From: Streptomyces stelliscabiei
GTDB taxonomy: Bacteria > Actinomycetota > Actinomycetes > Streptomycetales > Streptomycetaceae
Reading direction: 5' to 3'
NCBI RefSeq assembly: GCF_014873495.1
Contig: NZ_JADBGF010000001.1
Location: 7,874,001-7,938,000 of the forward strand
DNA length: 64,000 nucleotides
Shown: positions 21,001 through 24,700 of the stretch, one piece after another
Numbering within the stretch: position 1 is the first letter of the stretch
Layout: every line of letters begins with the position of its first letter
Translations under genes and position numbers: made by a program
The notes under the pieces: generated by a model
Database searches by the model: none
What the model saw: only the letters and a program-made list of their open reading frames with translations
What the model was told of the DNA's origin: nothing

Positions 21001-21755
21001 ACGGGCGGGCGCGGCCGGTCGGTGGGCAGTTCGAGCGGGGCCAGTCCGTCGAGCTGCTCGCGCCAGTAGGCGAGGTGCGGTTCCGACGTGGGCCCGTCGG
21101 TGCGCGCGGCCTGCCAGGCGGCGTAGTCGGCGTACTGCACCGGCAGTGCGGTGGCCGGCTCCTCGCCCCGGTAGAAGGCGCTGAGATCGCGCGCGAAGAT
21201 CTGGGTGGACCAGGCGTCGCAGGCGATGTGGTGGAAGAGCAGGGCGAGCACCCAGTCCTGCTCGGTCAGCTTGAACAGGCGTACCCGCAGCGGCCATTCG
21301 GCGGCCAGGTCGAATGCCTCGCGAGTGCAGGCCGTGGCGCGCCGGAGGGCCTCCGCCTCGCGGTCCGCCGCGGGCAGGGCGGTGAGTTCCTCAGTGGTGA
21401 AGGGCACGGGTCCGGCCGGGTCGATCAGCTGTACGGGCCGGTCGGCGACGAAGTCGTAGCGGGTGCGCAGGATGTCGTGTCGGGCGGCGACGGCGTCGAC
21501 GGCCGTGCGCAGGGCCGTCTCGTCCAACGGTCCGGTGACGCGCAGCATCAGAGGCACCACGTACTCGTGGCTGTCCGGTTCCAGACGTTGCAGGAACCAC
21601 ATCTGCTGCTGACCCGGGGACAGCCGCAGTGGCCGCTCGCGGTCGGCGCGGGGGATCTCCCGGTGCTGCTCGGCGGACCGACTGCCGGACAGACGACGCA
21701 GCAGTTCAGCGCGCAGGCGGTCGCCGGTCGAGGTGCGCTCTGCGCTGGTGGTCAT
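1..21755 (-). CDS. Giant nonribosomal peptide synthetase, seven modules visible, 3' end outside the window
   Basis: One minus-strand reading frame stays open from an ATG at 21755 to the left edge (at least 7251 codons). The seven A-domain YTSGSTG motifs I checked are all in this frame. The start overlaps the upstream NRPS stop (ATGA), implying translational coupling. Layout by approximate DNA position: M3 C 21640-20400, A 20280-18800, PCP Ser 18611; M4 C 18420-17100, A 17060-15620, Ser 15488; M5 C 15290-14000, A 13960-12540, Ser 12392; M6 C 12010-10700, A 10640-9220, Ser 9071; M7 C 8870-7500, A 7450-5990, Ser 5813; M8 C 5620-4330, A 4290-2850, Ser 2669; M9 C 2480-1190, A 1165 to edge. Codes by eye: M3 DVWNVAMVHK (Thr-like), M4-M6 DILQLGVIWK (Gly), M7 DVFLFGLVQK (unknown), M8 DAAFGGMTFK (aliphatic?), M9 DLPKVGEVG (Asn-like, tenth residue not visible). 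Only the first C has HHIACDA; the other six have xHxxxEGWS. No E or TE domain is visible. Confidence 0.95.
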   Translation of the reverse strand, partial: MTTSAERTSTGDRLRAELLRRLSGSRSAEQHREIPRADRERPLRLSPGQQQMWFLQRLEPDSHEYVVPLMLRVTGPLDETALRTAVDAVAARHDILRTRYDFVADRPVQLIDPAGPVPFTTEELTALPAADREAEALRRATACTREAFDLAAEWPLRVRLFKLTEQDWVLALLFHHIACDAWSTQIFARDLSAFYRGEEPATALPVQYADYAAWQAARTDGPTSEPHLAYWREQLDGLAPLELPTDRPRPPVRGTDGATARFALPDDLSSRLRDLAATHRTTLFTVLLTAYQTLLSKYTAQTDVAVGTVVSGRVRPELQELIGYGVNSLVMRAVWDGDPRFSGLLDRNRSVVLDAFDHQETPFARLVDELQPERDLSRAPLFQAAFTLHESRTTAYDLPGLTVEPFDVPASVARFDLQLQIEESPDGSLRGQFEYATALFDSRTAERFARHLVRLLHSVASAPDARLSELAVLDEPELAVLINELTDNAVDPRLVHEVFEAQAAATPDAVAVTADGVALTYGELNARANRIAHRLIALGCGPDRLVGICVERGPELMPAILGVLKSGAGYLPLDPANPADRLGYVLGDAGAVAVVTESAHATMLEGIHDGPLVVLDHERETEAWAALPDSDPAVAGHPDQLIYVIYTSGSTGRPKGVCLSHRNVLRLLTTAYRHYGFAADDVWPLFHSYAFDVSVWEMWGALLHGGRLVVVPAAVTRSPDEFLDLLVEHQVTVLNQTPSAFRALVSAAADGDERVDRLRLRAVVFAGEKLQVPDLQPWVDRLGLDSPALLNMYGITETTVHTTYYRVGPADLGADVGNPIGVPLDDLRVHLLDAWGRPVPVGVFGEIHVAGPGVARGYLGRPALTAERFVPDPYGPAGSRLYRSGDIARRLPDGSLEFLGRADGQIKIRGYRVELGEIQAALMELDGVRDAVVVLREDTPGQKELVAYTVLAAEISYEPAELRELLGGSLPSYMVPAAFVTLERLPLTTNGKLDRRALPAPGGSARRAGGTYTAPRTPTEERLAAVWAQVLGLDRVGVDDGFFELGGDSIRAVALVGAVRSAGYDIAVRDVFEYRTVARLAELLTGRPVPAVITEPVRPFALIGAEDKARLPESVVDAYPLSQVQAGMVLEMSVENGQNNYHNVTSFRIRDERPYDHASLVAAARIVVARHEVLRTSLSLDGYSVPMQLVHAHAEMPVGTQSLRGLTEVEIRAAVRAHTVRERARVFDLAVPTLMRLYAHDTGNGSWWLSITECHPVLEGWSHHSLLMEILDVYGALRDGRPVEEPERPATRFADFIAAEQESLDSADDRAYWSRVVADHAPLETPTGWGDAPDAPRATHQAAVSVSDLEKRLRALAGRARVSMKSVLLAAHLKVMSQLTHETAFHTGLVCDARPELPGADRVYGMYLNTLPFAFEAGRAATWRELVTQVFAAEVELWPHRHYPMPAVQRLSGGGQLLHVYFNYQDFHQVDTDVVDHEAAIDDSPTEFPLTVSSRGGQVIVTAHGRVVSRANAERIASMYRLVLEAMAADPDGDARAVYLPVGERSSVLERWNDTESDVPAGCVPELFAARAVEVPGAVAVTSGGVSLSYAELDERSSRLAGHLVSLGVGAGDVVGVLLERGVELLVTLLAVQKSGAAYLPLDAGHPAARLAGIVEDAAPRVLVTQQSLAATVSEIHQGVRVLVDGDTTDSVEPKAFSRPTDPSSVAYVLYTSGSTGRPKGVQVTHGALANLLTGIRRVLGEPTSVESWLASTSVSFDISGLELYLPLIDGHRVVIAEQDTDLVDLISTESVTHVQATPSGWKLLLESGFGTRPVTALVGGEALPVELARELRDRVAHLVNVYGPTETTIWSTAWNVPAQPTTVSIGAPIDNTRLYIVDSLMQPVPVGVTGELCIAGHGIAQGYLNRPALTAERFTPDPFGPAGTRLYHTGDLARRLPDGDIEFLGRTDHQVKIRGHRIELGEIESRLLTHPAVKDATLIARTENTGDTWLVAYLIPHTTVDHSELRSHLAQTLPDYMLPGTYVELDTWPLNTAGKLDRKALPTPERSDERPYIAPRTEAETRIAEAWATALGLTNVSVEDSFFDLGGDSIRAIVLVGAIRSAGFQVTVQDIFEHRTIAELADHLDGRNDPVETDHFVQPFDLINDTDRHQLPTGVVDAYPISQVQLGMLVEMSLGEERAAYHNVDAFRIRDNRPFDATALQQATDELLTRHEVLRTGFDLTTYSQPLQLIHATADLPVGIAGLDDDTCENEQRTTPFDTAVPPLIRVNALVGDDHEWKLVFTHAHPILEGWSYHALLTELLDLYRAFRDGQEIEPGQRGGSRFADFIAAEQESVNAGADQAYWQRIVGDHAALAMPAGWGDESVPNGTAHRFPIQVHDLEERLRALAGRARVSMKSVLLAAHLKVMSQLTHDTEFHTGLVCDTRPELPGADRVYGLHLNTVPFPYEAGRAATWRELVAQVFEQETELWSHRRYPLPAIQRDAGGSRLLDVYFNYQDFSQVDGDEIDELGDIDEVPTEFPLMVATRNGYIVLTTDGRVVSRANAERIASMYRLVLEAMAADPDGDARAVYLPVGERSSVLERWNDTETDVPAGCVPELFAARAVEVPGAVAVTSRGVSLSYAELDERSSRLAGHLVSLGVGAGDVVGVLLERGVELLVTLLAVQKSGAAYLPLDAGHPAARLAGIVEDAAPRVLVTQKSVARTATEIHDGIRILVDGDPDAVGSAQPLPRKVTDPSAVAYVLYTSGSTGRPKGVQVTHGALGNLLAGIRRVLGEPTSVESWLASTSVSFDISGLELYLPLIDGHRVVIAEQDADLVDLITAESVTHVQATPSGWKLLLETGFRSSTTVALAGGEALPVELARELRDRVAHLVNVYGPTETTIWSTAWNVPAQPTTVSIGAPIDNTRLYIVDSLMQPVPVGVTGELCIAGHGIAQGYLNRPALTAERFTPDPFGPAGTRLYHTGDLARRLPDGDIEFLGRTDHQVKIRGHRIELGEIESRLLTHPAVKDATLIARTENTGDTWLVAYLIPHTTVDHSELRSHLAQTLPDYMLPGTYVELDTWPLNTAGKLDRKALPTPERSDERPYIAPRTDAEARIAGAWENALGLGRVSVEDSFFDLGGDSIRAVSLVGALKSIGYSLTVRTIFTYQTVAELARHLSAQEPQEESLSPSENDTRTATADAADALTGALRAAGIDLGSGGLSENTSVADLLALLQQKQAEPEPTPVPDGRGEAGTAPFALVPPEDLDRISDGLADAYPLSQVQTGMAVEVLLEDAGDDYHRVTSFRVRDEHPFSREALHSAARTVVARHEILRTSLALTGFSVPLQLVHPEAEVPFAVEDFTELDEPATRDAVRAYIKREEDSPFDLGTAPLLRVAGLVEGADSWSLVLTHSHIILEGWSHHSLLMEILDVYRAVRDGQDRDAGHEAVDVRFADFIAGELASLDDDADRAYWQRVVDEHSAMALPAGWGDAAAQGSSFRVPVAYGDLEDGLRALAERTRVSMKSVLLAAHLKVMSQLTEEDAFSAGLVFDARPELLGAEKVLGMHLNTLPFAHRRGAPTWAGLVRQVFEQEMDLWEHRRYPLPSIQRLTESGQPVVEVLFTYQNYHQVDTGLIDVGAEQSDTTSQFPLAVTTLAGHLMLTADSKTLSRPNAERIASMYRLVLEAMAADPDGDALSTRLPGDERVHVVSGWNDTETDAPAGCVPELFAARAGEVPRAVAVTSGGVSLSYTELDERSSRLAGHLVSLGVGAGDVVAVLLERGVELLVTLLAVQKSGAAYLPLDARHPAARLAGIVQDAGPRVLVTQESLAATASEIHDGVRILVDTDADAVASARPLPPKATDPSAVAYVLYTSGSTGRPKGVQVTHGALANLLTGIRRVLGEPTTTESWLASTSVSFDISGLELYLPLIDGHRVVIAEQDTDLVDLITAESVTHVQATPSGWKLLLESGFGTRPVTALVGGEALPVELARELRDRVAHLVNVYGPTETTIWSTAWNVPAQPTTVSIGAPIDNTRLYIVDSLMQPVPVGVTGELCIAGHGIAQGYLNRPALTAERFTPDPFGPAGTRLYHTGDLARRLPDGDIEFLGRTDHQVKIRGHRIELGEIESRLLTHPAVKDATLIARTENTGDTWLVAYLIPHTTVDHSELRSHLAQTLPDYMLPGTYVELDTWPLNTAGKLDRKALPAPQAPTQAEFTAPRTDAETRIAQAWATALGLEQVSVEDSFFDLGGDSIRAIVLVGAIRSAGFQVTVQDIFEHRTIAELAHHLDGRNDPVETDHFVQPYDLISNTDRHQLPTGVVDAYPISQVQLGMLVEMSLGEERAAYHNVDAFRIRDNRPFDATALQQATDELLTRHEVLRTGFDLTTYSQPLQLIHADITHSVPVTDLTGLSGDAFTAALRAVNEEESATGFDLGRPPLLRARAVLEDDESWWLVLTHAHPILEGWSYHSVMTELVSLYGQLVDHGEFEPARPTPSRYADFIAAELASLDDEGDQSYWRAVVTDHAGFELPAAWGDPLGADAETYERHQAHVPVHDLEPRLRELATAAGASLKSVILAAHLKVAAQLTEEESFFTGLAFDARPELPGADRVVGMHLNTVPFPYDRTAVTWRELVAQVFRQESELWAHRRHPLPAIQRAVGGNRLLSTVFNYLDFHQVDTAVVDEDASVGIGSTEFPLAVVARGGYVGLRTDTRHLGRAEVARLAEMYRLVLEAMAADPEGDARGTFLSRADRQLVLPAANAVEQADEDLLESAGLVAPAHPVGQAADTLHGLFAAQAALCPDAGAVTADGTTLSYAQLDARANRIAHRLRELGVGAESVVGLCLGRGAGLVPSLLGVLKAGAAYLPLDPTQPAARLAAMVEDLGPKVVVTETAYASVAEAAHPGALIVVDGTDAKLLDELPDTEPDQVTDPVQLAYVIYTSGSTGTPKGIGVTHANAVQLMRATAERFPLDERHVWPLVHSFAFDVSVFELWAALLHGSRIVVVDAETARDPDALLDLAVKERFTVLLNSPSAFRGLASAAERGDERLTRLPLRAMFFGGEKHTGAALAPWTRRFGLDEPQLVELYGPTETTVQVTHHRITGADLDAAAIPLGRPLRGSHVYVLDREGHLVPAGVPGELYIGGPQVSRGYVNRPALTAERFGPDPFGEPGGRLYRTGDMARLLADGGIEFLGRVDDQVKIRGHRVELGEIQAVLNAHPAIRQAVVVTDSTAPGDPRIAAYAVAADSPLPSPAELAEYCRTRLPEYMVPAAFTALERIPLISNTKVDRKALPAPDWASVTNQAYLAPRTEAEHRIAAVWSEVLGLELAGVEDNFFEVGGDSIRAVTLVGALRAAGFLLTVRDVFDARTIAGLATLDPAGRDSAPFKAVRPFALVPEADRDSLPAGLADAYPVSQGQLGILVEQLADAEALKYVNVSAFRILDEHPLDLAALRAAVVELASRHEVLRTSFALTGHSVPLQFVHRDVDLPVAEGDLRGLDETARAAAVRDFVAGERVKPFPADARSLLRVTALLEDGAWWLGLTQSHAITEGWSHHSMVAELLELYRSFRDTGGPGPWTPPGVRYADFVASELEALASDEDRAHWLAVTADHEPFELPAGLGDAAAEPESFTVRVPFADVEPGLRELAGRARASMKAVLHAAHLSVLARLTGQERFSAGLATDARPEAAGAERVLGMHLNTVPFAFDRGARTWRELVEQVYRREAADWAHRRYPLPAMQRDVGGDRLVDVTFNYQDYQRIDTGEIDTGASDGAAATEFALIVTTTGGRLSLTTHTGVLSRAEAERIAAMYRAVVVSMAADAEGGALAPLSPGEGDLLLRWGTGAAGRDTGTVVDLFAGQAGRRPDSTAVSYGDTEVSYAGLDACTDGLAARLREAGAGPETVVAVSMERSALLPVALLGVLKTGAAYLPVDPAYPAERKEFMLRDSGAVVLVTDGRPDVAPDSWAGPVVPARLDDRPGAEPHRFPPVHPDQLAYVMYTSGSTGIPKGTMVTHRGVVRTVTEDANLEVGPGDVVAHASSVSFDAATAEIWSALLNGARLEILDRDTVLETEALAAALRQRGITTLFLTTSLFNHVARAMPETLGTLRTVGFGGEAGDAATVRELLRTGAPARLVNMYGPTENTTFSSVAVVGAMDDRATSVPIGRPVHGSTVYVVDSQLRLVPRGVPGELCVGGAGMARGYHGRGGLTADRFVPNPFGAPGERMYRTGDLVRWLPDGTLDFLGRADHQVKLRGHRIELGEIETALHGHSAVTAVAVVLREDAPGDKRLVAYTTAAPDAAPSPVELREHLLTRLPDYMIPAAFVTLERLPLTAHGKLDVRALPAPDGAALAAAEEITAPRNDAERRMADVWQEVLGLARVGVEESFFNLGGDSIRAVTLVGALRTAGFRVTVGDVFEHRTIARLATAGDGRTADELRYVEPFALISAEDRALLPDTVTDAYPLSQLQTGMLVEQLSATGTGTYHHTTSFDIKDGRAFDRAALHEAAQIVTARHEALRTGLDLDTYSVPMQLVYTHAEMPVAFHDLTGLDEDQVAARVAEISTAEQEKAFDVTRPTLLRLAAAAGDHGWRLFISLNHTIIEGWSHYNIWMEVLTVYGELREGGRPVDPERPQVRFADFIAGEQESLASADERAYWKGVVDDHARFTLPTAWGEEPEDGSGPRTFSVEVSLHDIQDRIRAAARAADVPLKSVLLAAHLKVMSQLTEEDAFHSGLVCDARPEAPGAEQVIGMYLTTLPIPFRRGARTWRELVQQVFATETELWPNRRFPLPEVQREAGSRRIIDVFFNYLDFRQVDTDLMDMSSSVREGGTEFDLAVTTLAGELGLLTNTLVMTRAEAERLGAMYRAVLDAIVDDLDGDARAVYLPEGERERLLEEWAGTADTGFDSRPVHHRFAERAAAAPDMVAVVVGEDRTTYGELDAAVNRMARHLLELGVRRGDFVGVLTERGIDQLVAVLGVLKAGAAYLPLDPEAPRERLAHQLGDSGAPVLITRERWLAGMPDTDARVVCTDRDAAVIASRPAGDPRVEVDGDDLAYTIYTSGSTGLPKGVLVTHHGLANYLDWALGYYGMDGEHGAPMFGSIAFDLAVPSFLLPLISGRDVRVVPGDRGQEALPELLRGEGDFSIVKITPAHLDLVTTEIGEPGGIDSVRTYVVGGEEMKAESVAAWRRVAPNARIVNEYGPTETVVGCVVHDATETVDLTQPVPIGRPITNTQVFVLDTDLRAVPVGTVGELYLGGAGVARGYHGRPALTAEKFVPHPFTDAPG
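9214..9884 (-). repeat. Intragenic A-domain repeat, copy in module 6
   Basis: This C-terminal half of the module 6 A domain is nearly base-for-base identical to 12535-13204 (module 5) and 15631-16301 (module 4). Looser similarity continues to about 10230. On the C/PCP side, 8644-9110 matches 15061-15527 at the same offset of 6417. The coding strand here uses unusually many A-ending codons (GAA, AAA, CAA) for this gene. Confidence 0.9.
12535..13204 (-). repeat. Intragenic A-domain repeat, copy in module 5
   Basis: Near-identical to 9214-9884 and 15631-16301. Homology to the module 6 copy drops just after 13204, where the others read gcccaccagagcgg and this one gccggccaggg. The adjoining 13680-14150 closely matches 16740-17250 of module 4, so the module looks mosaic. 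The PCP side (12050-12520) is not shared. Confidence 0.9.
15631..16301 (-). repeat. Intragenic A-domain repeat, copy in module 4
   Basis: Third copy of the A-domain block. A short linker just before it (ggcctctcatcgcttcgttc, 15601-15620) is shared with module 5 (12506-12525) but not with module 6, which marks a likely recombination junction. Confidence 0.9.
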
Positions 21756-24700
21756 GCGGACTGCTCCTTCGTCTGCGGGGCGTGCGAAAGGTCGTGGGTG
21801 GATGCCTCGGCCTCCAGGCCGTCCAGTTCTGCCTGGACGAGCGCCTCGACGGCACGGGCGAGCCGGGCGACGGTGGGGCCTTCGAAGAGGGCACGCAGCG
21901 GCAGGGAGACCTGGAACTCGTTCTGGACTCCGGAGATCAGCCGGATGCCGAGGATGGAGTTGCCGCCGTTGTGGAAGAAGTCGTCGTCCATGTCGGGTTC
22001 CCGGCCCAGCAGGTCGGTCCAGACGGCGGCGATCCGCTCCTCCACGATGTCGCGTGGGCCGGTGTGTGCGGCTGGGGATCCCGCGGCGTCGGCCGGGTCC
22101 GGCAGCCGGGTCCGGTCAAGCTTTCCGTTGGGGGTCAGCGGGACGGCTTCCAGGGCCACGAAGTCGGTGGGGATCATGTAGTCGGGCAGCAGGCGGGCGC
22201 AGTGCGCGGTGAGCTCGGCGGCGCCGGGCAGCTCCTGGCCTGCGGGTACCGCGTACGCGGTCAGTCCCCGTCCGGCGAGGACCACGGCCTCGCGTACCTC
22301 CGGGTGGGAGGTGAGGACGGACTCGATCTCCCCCGGTTCGATGCGGTGGCCGCGCACCTTGATCTGGTGGTCGACGCGGCCGAGGAACTCCACGGTCCCG
22401 TCGGGCAGTTGACGTGCCAGGTCGCCGGTGCGGTAGAGCAGTTCGCCGGGTCGGCCATAGGGGTCGGGCAGGAAGCGCTCGGCGGTCAGCCCGGGGCGGC
22501 CGGTGTAGCCGCGGGCGACACCGGTTCCGCCGACGTGGAGCTCGCCCACCGCGCCCAGCGGCACGGGGCGCAGCTCGCCGTCGAGGACGTACATGGACAT
22601 GCCGGGCAGCGGACGGCCGATCGGAACCGTTCCCTCGACAGCCCGGTCGACGGGGTGGACGCAGGTGCCGACCGAGCACTCGGTGGGACCGTACTCGTTG
22701 ATGAGGCGACCCGGCCCGAGAAGCTTCAGCCAGCGGGTCGCGGCCTCGCCCGGGAAGGCCTCGCCCGCGACCAGGACGACCTCGGCGAGGGAGGCGGCCT
22801 GCTCGTCGGTCAGTTGCTGGGAGAGGATCTCCAGGTGGCCGGGGGTCAGCTTCAGGAAGCTGTAGGGGGCGTGTGCGGCCAGCGTGCTGCCGAGGTCGGC
22901 GAGGTCGAGGTCCGCGGGCAGCAGGTGCAGCGGCTGTCCGGCGGCGAGCGCCGCGTACAGGTTGGGTACGACGAGGTCGTAGGCGGTCGAGCCGAACAGG
23001 GCCGCCCCCGAGGTACCGCGGGCGGTGAGTTCACGGGCCGCCCAGGCGACGTGGTTGGCCAGGCCTCGATGCTCGACCCGGACGCCCTTGGGGCGGCCGG
23101 TGGAGCCGGACGTGAAGATGACGTAGGCGGTGCCCCGCGGGTCGAGCCGGCGCGGCGGCCGTCCGGACGGCAGCTCGTCCAGAAGGGGCCGGTCACGGTC
23201 CAGGACGACGAGTTCGCCGGGGAAGAGATGCGCCACCCGGGCGCCGTGAGCAGCCGTGGTGATCAGGACGCCGACACCGGCGTCGGCGAGCATCGCAGCC
23301 AGGCGGTCGGCGGGGTGCCCGGGGTCGAGCGGCAGGTAGCCGGCGCCGGTCTTCCAGCTGCCGAGGAACGCGGTGAGCAGGTCGGGACCGCGGTCGAGCA
23401 GGACACCGACCACGGAATCGGTGCCGGTGCCGGAGCGGCCGAGGCGGTGGGCGATCCGGTTCGCGGCGGCGTCCAGTTCGCCGAAGGTGACGGTCTCGGC
23501 GCCGGTCAGCGCGGGGGCGTCCGGGTGCTCGGCCGCCTGGGCCTCGAACATCTCCAGCACGGTGGTGGCGGCCGGGTCCGCGACGGTCTGTCCCGCTCCC
23601 GGGTTCCACTCCACCAGCTGGCGGTGGCGTTCCTCGGCGGTCAGCAGTTCCAGGTCGGCGAGCCTGGTGGCCGGGGCGGCGGCCGCCTGTTCGAGGAGCC
23701 GGAGCAGTTGGGCGCCGAACCGCTCCACGGTGGCGGGTTCGAACAACGAGGTGGCGTACTCCAGCACGCCCACGACGGCGCCGTCCTGACGCGGCCGCAG
23801 GAACAGGCTGAGGTCGGTCTTGGCGATGTGCCACGCGTCCCCGAGTTCGGCGAGGTCGCCGAAGTCGACACCCGCGGTGGTGAGTTCCGCGTCGAGCAGG
23901 TCGAACGCCACCTGGTAGACCGGGGTCCGGGAGGGGTCGCGACCCTCCTGGACCTCCTCCACCAGCCGGTCGAAGGGCAGGTCCTGGTGGGCGAACGCGT
24001 CGAGGGTGGTGGCGCGCACCCGGTCCAGCGCCTCGTCGAAGCCGATGCCGCCGCTCAGGTCGCAGCGCAGCGGCAGGGAGTTGAGGAAGAACCCGACCAG
24101 GTTCTCCGTCTCGGGCCGGGTACGGCCGACGACCGGGGTGCCCACGACGACGTCGCTCTCCCCGCTGTGCCGTGCGAGCAGCGCCGCGAACGCGGTGAGC
24201 AGCGTCATGAAGAGAGTCGCGCCGTGCGCGCGGCCCAGCGCGGTCAGGGACTGTGCCACCTCGGCGGGGATGGTCAGCGGGACCACGGCGCCGCGGTGGT
24301 CCCGCCGGGCGGGGCGCCGGTGGTCGGTGGGCAGGGGCAGCGGGGTGTGTCCGGCAAGCGCGTCCCGCCAGTGGGCGGCGTCGGCGGCCAGCCGGTCCTC
24401 GGTGAGACGGGTGCGCTGCCAGGCGGCGTAGTCGACGTATCCGTAGGACAGTTCGGGCAGTTTCGGGGTGCGGCCGGCGGCGAGCGCCGAGTGCACCTCG
24501 GTGAACTCGCGTTCCAGGATCACGGACGACCAGCCGTCGCAGGCGATGTGGTGGATGGTGACGACCAGCAGCGGGGGACCCTCCGGGAAGCGGACCAGCG
24601 CCGCGCGCCACAGAGGGCCCCGCGCCAGGTCGAAGCCCCGGGCGAACCGCTCGGCGAGCAAGGCGCCGAGGGCGGATCGGTCGACAGCCATCTCGGTCAG